NCBI GenBank assembly: GCA_009760855.2
Contig: WPIO01000028.1
Coordinates: 3,153,501-3,217,500 of the forward strand
Reading direction: 5' to 3'
Length of the DNA: 64,000 bases
Origin: Cristatella mucedo
Taxonomy: Eukaryota; Bryozoa; Phylactolaemata; Cristatellidae
This document shows, in pieces, positions 57,056 to 64,000 of this stretch. The first letter of the stretch is position 1; each line of letters opens with the position of its first letter. Below the pieces are notes generated by a model. It saw only the letters and a program-made list of their open reading frames with translations, ran no database searches and was not told where the DNA came from. The translations under genes and the position numbers were made by a program.

Positions 57056-58375
57056 AGGCCAGCGGCCTTGAAGAATAACCGTTTTGCACCGCTTTGCTGG
57101 GCTGTTTTTGTCGCATAATGTGATGTATCTCAGTTTGAAGTACTGAGTACCTGCTGGTGCTGCGTTCATTTTTGGCTGTCGCCTATCCGCTGGTTTGCCT
57201 GGCCATCAAGGGGCGCACGAGTTCTCCCGGTACTAATTCCCAGGAGGAACGACCTGTGCGAGATGAGTTCGCAATTTGGGTTAGTAGGCTACTCGGGTAT
57301 GCGGTTGCGGGCGGCCAGACTGCGCTTTGCGGTCAACGCAAGGCTGATGCAGCAAAGTACTCAGACCAACTGAAGCGGTAAGGACCGGGCTCGATTACGT
57401 CTGAATCGTACCGCAGGTAGCTAGCAGCATTATGAGTGTCTGTCCGAGGGCGCAGGCGCGCATGGCCGGGTGTCTCCCAGCAGTAAGCACCCATTGCCTC
57501 TTAGACGGCCTTGACCTTCTTTATTGCTAGCCTGCAGTCACACGGGAATTGTAGCGAGCGTAATATGAAAAACAGAAAAATTCGCACGGGGGAGTAGTCA
57601 GGCGCAGCTTAGGATTCCAATTTTGGGTTTACTCAGTAGATCGATCCGTTTCGCTCTTGACGGATACAACTCTAGCATGTTTCTGCCAAGATGACACGCT
57701 GTCACTGAACCATTCTCGTTAAGGGTGATTGAAATCTCGGAAAAATGAGCTGACACAAACGATTTTCACTTTCAGGGCACCCGTCTGCTGCCGAAAGGAT
57801 ATTAAACAAACAAAGGTGCTCACTTTCTGATAGGAAAATAAAGCTTCGAGTGTAGAGATTTAACCATAATTAAAATTCTGAGAATTTGTAGAGGTTCTTC
57901 CCATATGTCTATCTGTCCTGCTTAAAAATAGGCATACAACGGTATATCAAAATAGATTATGTGAGAGTGATCGTGAAAACAAAAAGTCCATGGTCGATGG
58001 CAGCGGAAGGAGTATAATTACTGGAAGAATTCTGGCGACCAAGAATAGTGCCTGCCACCAATCAAATATCAATAAACGGAGGTCTAATTATTGATGAGGC
58101 GACTAACGAAAAAAGTGAAGATAAGTTTGTGAATAGATAGCAGTCCACAAATGACCGAGAGGTGCAGCCATCGTCGAAGTTCTCGAAGCGAGAGAATTTT
58201 CGCAGAGCGAGGTAATTGTTCCCAGTCTAAGAAGGCTACTAGCCGTCTTGCGCTATGCTTTTTTCCTTCTTCGATGTGTATATTTGGGGTGCTACTCTGC
58301 ATAGATTACATAAGAAATATGTCCTCAGCCTCAGCACTTGTCCCTACAACTATCAAATAGGTTGTTGCTCGGTCA
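57056..58375. other. Unassigned DNA
   Basis: No gene or repeat family is recognised. AT-rich after 57.7 kb. Confidence 0.4.
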
Positions 58376-59640
58376 CTCATTAAGAACGCAGTTTCGTAAT
58401 AATTCGACCAATTTCTGTCGAGGTTCCCCACTGGCGTTCAAATATAAGATACTAGATCGAGTAGTAGCAGCCCAGCTAAGGTCTTATATCGTAACCTCAA
58501 ATCTAGCAGGTTTCAGTCTGGTTTCAGAGGTAATCACCCCACAATTTCAGCATTGCTTCAGGTGTATGACGAACTTCTCAGGAGTGTGGACCAAACGCTA
58601 GCGTTTCTCTGCTTGCTATTTCGCCAGCTTCGATACTTTTGATCGCAATTCCTTCTCGAGCGCCCCTCATCTCGTCGGTACATCATAGGCACTGCACCAC
58701 CGTGGTTTAGGTCATATCTCTGTGGGAAACTCCAGACCATTTATGTCAACGGTTAACAATCGCCTGAAGAACCTTTAAAGTGTGGGTACTCCAGGGCTCT
58801 GTGATTGGTCTACTTCTTTTCACAACTTATCTTCTATCTCTTCTTCTATCAGTAGATGCAGTCGCCAAGCACAATCTAGACTCTAATTTCTACGCAGATG
58901 ACGCACAGCAGTACCCATGCTTAGATCTATCGCAGCCTTGCAGTAAGTTAAACTCTCTCAGCTCATTTGCTGCATGTATTTCTCAAATTGGCACTTGAAT
59001 GCCAGCAAACCTTAAAAAATCTAATGACGATAAACCAACTTACTAGCTATGGAAAGACCATGAAATAATCAGAAGCTGGAAAACGTACCTCTAAAATGGG
59101 CTCGCCTAGAATATATCCCGTAGCATCTGTACGAAATCTGTTGCATCCTGTTTTTAAGAGACCTTTGTACAGACAACCCCATCGGCTCTGCAGCCAAGTC
59201 TTCCTAGCCCACGCCTTGATGTGACTATGCCCATGTTGACTTCTGCTCACAGTTGGTCCCACACTTTGACAGCGTGGCTTGTCTATTGTGAGCGTCAAAG
59301 TTGCCATATTGCACCGCCTATTATCGTCCTGCAGTGGCTTCCCATAAATCAGCTCACCGATTTCACGGTGTCGTTACTTATTTTTAGGTGCCTTTATTCT
59401 CTTTCCTAGCCTGCATACCGGAGCTATTTCTTGACCGGGCTAGGCCTCGTATTAACCGATCTTCTCATTCAAGTCCATAAGCTGTGCAGCGAATCAACCT
59501 TAAAGAATTTTGGAGATCGTGCCGTTAGTTCGTATGCCCCGAAGCCTGGAAGTCACTCCCGACTAACGTCATCACGACATTCACGTACTTAACAGCATTC
59601 AAAAAGAAGCTAAAATGTACCTGCTGTCTGAGAATTTGCT
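58376..59640 (+). mobile_element. Old LINE-A copy, RT to near 3' end, no tail
   Basis: Starts near the NYRPIS-equivalent (AATTCGACCAATTTCTGTCG), then LDRVVAAQLRSYI, a decayed ASFDTFD block, GSVIGLLLFTTYL, FYADDAQQYPCLDLSQ, and the FGDRAVSSYAPKPGS-like C-terminal block near 59500-59560. It ends in AAAAAGAAGCTAAAATG without the hairpin. Many frameshifts. Confidence 0.8.
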
Positions 59641-60369
59641 GGTTTATCGTGAATTCTTTCATGAGCTTCTTCGTAGTGACGCTGAGCATTAAATTGTAAG
59701 CCATATTAAAAACTGTGACTGTGACGTGCTTCTCTAATAGCATACGTACAGATACCTTATTATTAATGTTATTACTATCTCGTAAGCTCTGCTTGTTGGT
59801 AATCAATCTCACAGTTGGATCGCTCTTCACTTCCCAGAAGTTTCAGAGCTGCTTCAATAGCTCTCATAGGCGTCCGACGAGTCTGTACGAGAATGATGGT
59901 TCTAACAGCGAGACGAAGTTATAGTCGCTTCTATTAACTGACTCCTCCCGCGCTAGAGAGCGGCCTCGGGCGACTCCAAGGGCGGTGTAGCTCTTTACCT
60001 GACTTTTCCATGATACCTTTGAGTAATCGGCTGCTATCATCACCGCGACTGTCTATGAGCTGTCCTCAGATCGGCTATTCAAAACAGGACCTGCCTAGCA
60101 GAAGGAGCGATGTCGCCAGTAGTCGATACCCACCGGCGAGCCTTCTTCAGCGGGTCAGTAAGAATCTCCCTGCATCCTGCGTTTTCCCTATCGACAGCTC
60201 GGCTATCAAAGTTACGACCCGTTAAATTAAAGAGCTGATTAACTGTCTTTGCGGCAGTAACTCACTAGCCGTGCCTCAGCATGTTGTAAGTCGACCGGCG
60301 ACCGTTACTAAGGTTCGATTTAAATTCGAAGGTGCTGTGTCTGACGGGCCGGCTGCATCCCAACCAGAA
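59641..60369. other. Unassigned DNA, may include the 5' part of the next LINE
   Basis: No coding match is recognised. Since the LINE endonuclease frame begins just downstream without a clear boundary, part of 60000-60369 could be its 5' UTR or ORF1 remnant. Confidence 0.35.
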
Positions 60370-60405
60370 TGAAAGCCACTTAATTGGCCTCGAGCAGTTG
60401 TTGGA

Positions 60406-61060
60406 CAACATCTTAAACTCCGCCTGCTAAATATTCTGTCGCTAAAAGCCAAGGGGTTACTTATCCGCGATCAGATTGTCCAGGAGAAGCTAGATGCATT
60501 TCTGCTTACCGAAACGAGGATGACGCCTTATTCCGGTAGCTGTATATCTGAAACCACCCCATCCGGTTTCTCATTCTTTCAGTTCATGCGATTTGACTAG
60601 GTCGGTGGTGGGGTTGAAGTTGTTGTTCGTAAATCGTTTGACTATAAGATGTACATTTTTTCGAATGGGCCATCATCTGAATCAGTTGCAATCAGGTCCT
60701 CATCAAAGGTAATGCTTGTCACTGTTGTGATATACCGACCTCCTTCTGGCGGCCTAAACTTATTTATAGAGGAGTTTTCGGAGTTCCTCACTAAAATATC
60801 TACATGTGACAGGCCAATACTGATTGCAGGAAACTTCAGCACGTTGACAAACTGTATCGCATTGAAAACCCTAGTAACAGCCAGGTCTGCTGCTCATTTC
60901 TCGACTCTCTGGAGAACTTTGGCTTGGTCAAACACTTAAATCGTACCACTCCTGTCGGTGGCCATATGATAGAGATAGATCTCGTTATCACTAAGGATGT
61001 CTGCTCCACTGACCTTAAGGTGTGCCCGCTGAGCCTCTCGGATAATTGCTCGGTCTCATT
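60406..61060 (+). pseudogene. APE-type endonuclease pseudogene of LINE-B
   Basis: The translation runs LRLLNILSLKAKGLLIRDQI and LDAFLLTETRM (the N-terminal N and E motifs), then a stop at VGGG, then VTVVIYRPPSGGLN, DRPILIAGNFS (equivalent of GDFN), HMIEIDLVITKD and SDNCSVSFN (expected SDH, with His replaced by Asn). This domain nicks the target DNA in target-primed reverse transcription. The loss of the terminal His plus the internal stop make it inactive. Confidence 0.85.
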
Positions 61061-61063
61061 TAA

Positions 61064-62621
61064 TAATAATAATGCACTTGATAAAGCACCCTCAGAGAAC
61101 TCAATCTCTCTCTAGGCGCTTTACATTTGCTGCAAATAGAAATGCAATTGAATGGTGAGTAAAATCGTGCTTGATAAGCAAACAATATGAATAACATGGT
61201 TAGGGGTGACATGCACAGGGTCAGCATGCAAATGTGGTTAGTGGCAGCATGCACAGTGTCAGCACGCATAAGCACATCAAGGACGAATCACAGGGACCCA
61301 CTAAACGCTGTCCTAAATAGCTGTGTTTTTAAATTCTTTTTAAATGTAGTCAGGTCAGGGGATGTTCTCACGCAGGTCGGGAGGGAGTTCCAGGCTTTGG
61401 GAGCATGCGAACTAAATGCACGGTCTCCAAAGGATTTGAGGTTTGTACGGGGTATTTGTAGCCTGTTGGATTCCGAAAAGCGGGTGGTACGATGCTTGGC
61501 CTGATGGGGGAGTAGATTAGAGAGATAGGCTGGAGCCAAAGAATGAAGTGACCTAAAAGTGAGCGACAAAACCTTGAAGTCAATCCGTTGCTTGACTGGT
61601 AGCCAGTGCAGGTCGGTGAGAAGTGGAGTAATGTGGCAACTGTGAGGCTCACGACAGACAAGCCTAGCTGCGGAGTTTTGCACCAGCTGCAATCGCCTGA
61701 TCACACATGCTGGTAGGCCAGCGAGCATTGAGTTTCAGAAGTCGAGACGGGATGTCACGAATGCATGGACCAACTTAGATGTGGTATCCTTATCTAAACA
61801 AGCCCGAATTTTAGCAATGTTATGAAGCTGCAAATAGGCAGATTTGATTGTGGAGCTGATATGGTCGTCTAACGAGAGGTCACTTTGGAATATGACACCT
61901 AGATTTCGAGCTGATTCAACAGGAGATATGCTGGCAGAGCCAATTTTGAGAGTCAGCCTTTCCAATTTGTGAATCACACTGGGTTTGCCCATAACTAGTA
62001 AGTTAGTTTTATCATCGTTTAGTTTTAGAATATTTGCTGCCATCCATGTGCGGATGTCATCAATGCATGCAACAAGTGACTTTAGAGAATTTGAGGTGCT
62101 CGAAGTCTGGGATAGATCGAAGCAAAGGTACAACTGAGTGTCGTCCGCATAGAAGTGAAAGCCTAGATTGTGCTTGGCAATCACATCAGCAAGAGGGAGA
62201 GTATAAACCGTGAAAAGAACCAGACCTAGCACGGAGCCCTGAGGTACGCCATATTTCAGAGGTACCTCAGATGATCTTTGTCCATTCACGTCAATACTCT
62301 GGAGTCTCCCACTGAGATAGGACCTGAACCACTGCAGAGCAGTGCCAGTGATGCCCAGGCGAGATGAGAGGCGCTCTAGAAGAACTTTATGATCGATGGT
62401 ATCAAAAGCTGCCGAAAGATCGAGCAAAACAAACAGAGACACTATCCATGTCTGCATTCCTAAGTAGGTCATTGTATACCCTAAGCAATGCTGACTCTGT
62501 GGAGTGATTAGCTCTAAAGCCAGACTGGAATTTACTAGCAAGGTGTGAGGTTTCGATATATGAGTTAAGCTGGTCCGCCACGACCCGTTACTGTTCCTGC
62601 TCCGTTATACGTACGGGGTAA
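61064..62621 (-). mobile_element. LINE-A copy, young, nested in LINE-B
   Basis: Antisense. On the plus strand it starts with (AAT)n, CACTTGATAAAGCACCCTC and the hairpin. It holds the 3' UTR and the C-terminal two thirds of the RT, and is 5'-truncated near 62575-62621 just upstream of VVADQLNSYI. The host LINE-B reading frame resumes on the far side (EFVQRRN after VSF). Confidence 0.9.
61288..62541 (-). pseudogene. LINE-A reverse transcriptase, one internal stop
   Basis: Minus strand: LLDLSAAFDTIDHKVLLERL, YLSGRLQSIDVNG, GVPQGSVLGLVLFTVYTLPL, FYADDTQLYLCF (YADD at about 62128-62152), LKLNDDKTNLLVMGKPSV, ARNLGVIFQSDLSLDDHI, and SRLDF. A single TGA replaces the Cys codon of SRLDFCNS, after which the same protein continues LAGLPACVIRRLQLVQNS, LHWLPVKQRIDFKVLSLTFR, LKSFGDRAFSSHAPKAWNSL and LFRTAFSGSL to its natural stop. 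The N-terminal part and endonuclease are absent. It is the best LINE-A coding sequence in the window. Confidence 0.9.
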
Positions 62622-63363
62622 TTTTGAGTTTGTCCAGCGACGTAACTGAAAAAGCATTGATCAAGACCACCTTTTTAAATCTGTATGTGATGCAGGTCTT
62701 CTTGATCTGCACTCAGACTCGACCGACAACCTTGATACTCTCACTGATGCAGTGAAAATGACACTTAGGAGTGCTCTTGACAAGCGCTTCCGTACATTCT
62801 TTCCGTGCACAGAGTCGCGGAGATTCCTTTCAATTTAAAAACAAACTTCAACAGATGCGCCTTGTAAAGCGCAGGCTTGAACTCAGTTTTAAGAAAACGG
62901 GATCAGATGCAGATCTTGTCAATTTCAAAGACTTCCTTCGAGTCTACATCCGGAAGCATAAGAAAGCCAGGGGTTCTCATTTTCACTCGAAAAACTGAAG
63001 TCCTGCCAGTCGGACCCAAACAAATTTATAAGACGGCAAACAATTTGCTGGCTTAAGCTGGGAGATCTCACTACCAGATATTAATAGCCTGACTGAAAAG
63101 TTCTCAGCTTTCTTTGCTGCGAACACTGTGCACATCTGTGCCTCCATAAAGCTCTCTTCGACTAAAGCTATTGCCGAATCGCAACCTGTGACCTTCCTTG
63201 AAAGATTCTCTGAGGCTTCTGCATCCGATGAGGCTTTCTAAGTAAGATCTAGTAAAAAGAGCTCGTCTCCTGAAGACCCTGTACCATTATCTGCGTGGTC
63301 TTCACTCGCAGACTAACTTGGCCCAGCCATGATAAATTGTTAATGCTTCTCTGGAGAAATCCA

Positions 63364-63464
63364 CGAACTATTCAATCGCGTTTCCTTCGCAGCAAATGTA
63401 AAGTGGCTAGAAAGGGATTGATTTCTCTGAGGGCGCTATATGAAGCGTATTATTATTATTATCT
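63364..63464 (+). mobile_element. Solo LINE-A tail at the end of a LINE-B
   Basis: ATTCAATCGCGTTTCCTTCG, CAGCAAATGTAAAGTGGC, hairpin AGGGATTGATTTCTCT, then GCGTATTATTATTATTAT. It begins exactly where LINE-B sequence stops. Confidence 0.85.
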
Positions 63465-64000
63465 CGCTAATTGATACAACTCCTCTAAGTCAAACCGAGT
63501 AACGTTCGGTTGTTGCGGCTGCGTGTTGCTGCAGGCACAGCTGGCAGCGTACCTATTCCATCCCATTCCGTGCCAGCCCGATAGCAAATAACAGCTGTCT
63601 CGAGGGGGCCAGGATATCTTACGAAAAAACCGATGCATCGATTGACGCGTCTAGAACAACGCTCCTCCAGGTTCAGCGGCGCAATGCTACCGGGGCAATT
63701 ACTCGGCACAATCGCTGTTGCCCGGTTCCCTCTGGCGCTAGGTGTTATCGCAGCTGCTGACATGGTAGTGCCAGCATGAATGATTAATTTTTCCAAAATG
63801 GCAGCTTGTAGCAATCACTGATCGTACTGATAATCGGGAGCCAGCGAAATGCTGCAGCGGTGACCGTTCAAGAAAAACACCCTGAACTGCTATTCCTGTT
63901 ATAGCCACCCCTATCTTTCAACTAGCAGTCGGGAGCTTTTTCACATAGCTAAGCCTTGACCTTGAGTAGGCGTAACCAGAAGTAACTGTCATTTTCTTAT
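63465..64000. other. Unassigned DNA
   Basis: No gene is recognised. The minus-strand frame at 63485-63814 has no recognisable domain. Confidence 0.4.

Larger units (their letters stand above)
60370..63362 (+). mobile_element. LINE-B 5' half (endonuclease and linker), split by an antisense LINE-A
   Basis: 60370-61063 carries the endonuclease domain. 62622-63362 carries the linker shared with 54932-55480 (MRLVKRRLELSFKKTGSDAD, FKDFLRVYIRKHKKA, SSPEDPV). The gap is filled by an antisense LINE-A. The RT and the true LINE-B 3' end are missing; a LINE-A tail follows instead. Confidence 0.85.

Overview
This window is nuclear DNA from an animal, most likely a protostome invertebrate. The evidence is one intact rhodopsin-class receptor gene with a eukaryotic start context, two families of L2/CR1-like non-LTR retrotransposons, tRNA-derived SINEs, an hAT DNA transposon with exact target-site duplications, and long micro- and minisatellites. 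The sequence does not settle the phylum. The receptor resembles FMRFamide-type peptide receptors of protostomes. There are no operons, CRISPR arrays, rRNA genes or prokaryotic gene arrangements.

Layout: 1-2 kb is GC-rich with one doubtful minus-strand exon. 2-14 kb is almost entirely retrotransposon debris: a LINE-A copy (4.27-6.18 kb) split by a LINE-B and a SINE-B, a minus-strand LINE-A (7.3-8.7 kb), two SINE-A copies, and a head-to-tail array of LINE-A 3' ends (10.96-13.60 kb). 15.66-18.39 kb is a decayed hAT transposon split by a LINE-A. 18.7-19.9 kb holds a CT/TGTC microsatellite and a GGC expansion of about 500 bp. 20-32 kb is a GC-rich, relatively LINE-poor block with a GAGT/GA microsatellite, a possible Helitron end, a 15-bp minisatellite and the single intact gene, a one-exon peptide GPCR at 30045-31340. 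32-46 kb returns to TE debris (both LINE families, both SINEs, a remnant of an invertebrate transposon protein). 46-54 kb is mostly unassigned, with a CA microsatellite and a possible terminal exon at 52988-53201. 54.4-63.5 kb holds the best LINE copies: a LINE-B with nearly open reverse transcriptase (54.93-57.05 kb), an old LINE-A (58.4-59.6 kb), and a LINE-B endonuclease half interrupted by an antisense LINE-A (60.37-63.46 kb).

How the parts work together: LINE-A ends in a small hairpin followed by (ATT)n. SINE-B, a tRNA-headed element, carries nearly the same hairpin at its 3' end, so LINE-A is the likely enzyme source for SINE-B. LINE-B has a different conserved 3' hairpin and an ACATT-type tail. 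Names LINE-A, LINE-B, SINE-A and SINE-B are local labels used here. I found no convincing new multi-gene system; the most informative material is the LINE/SINE tail sharing and the insertion stratigraphy.
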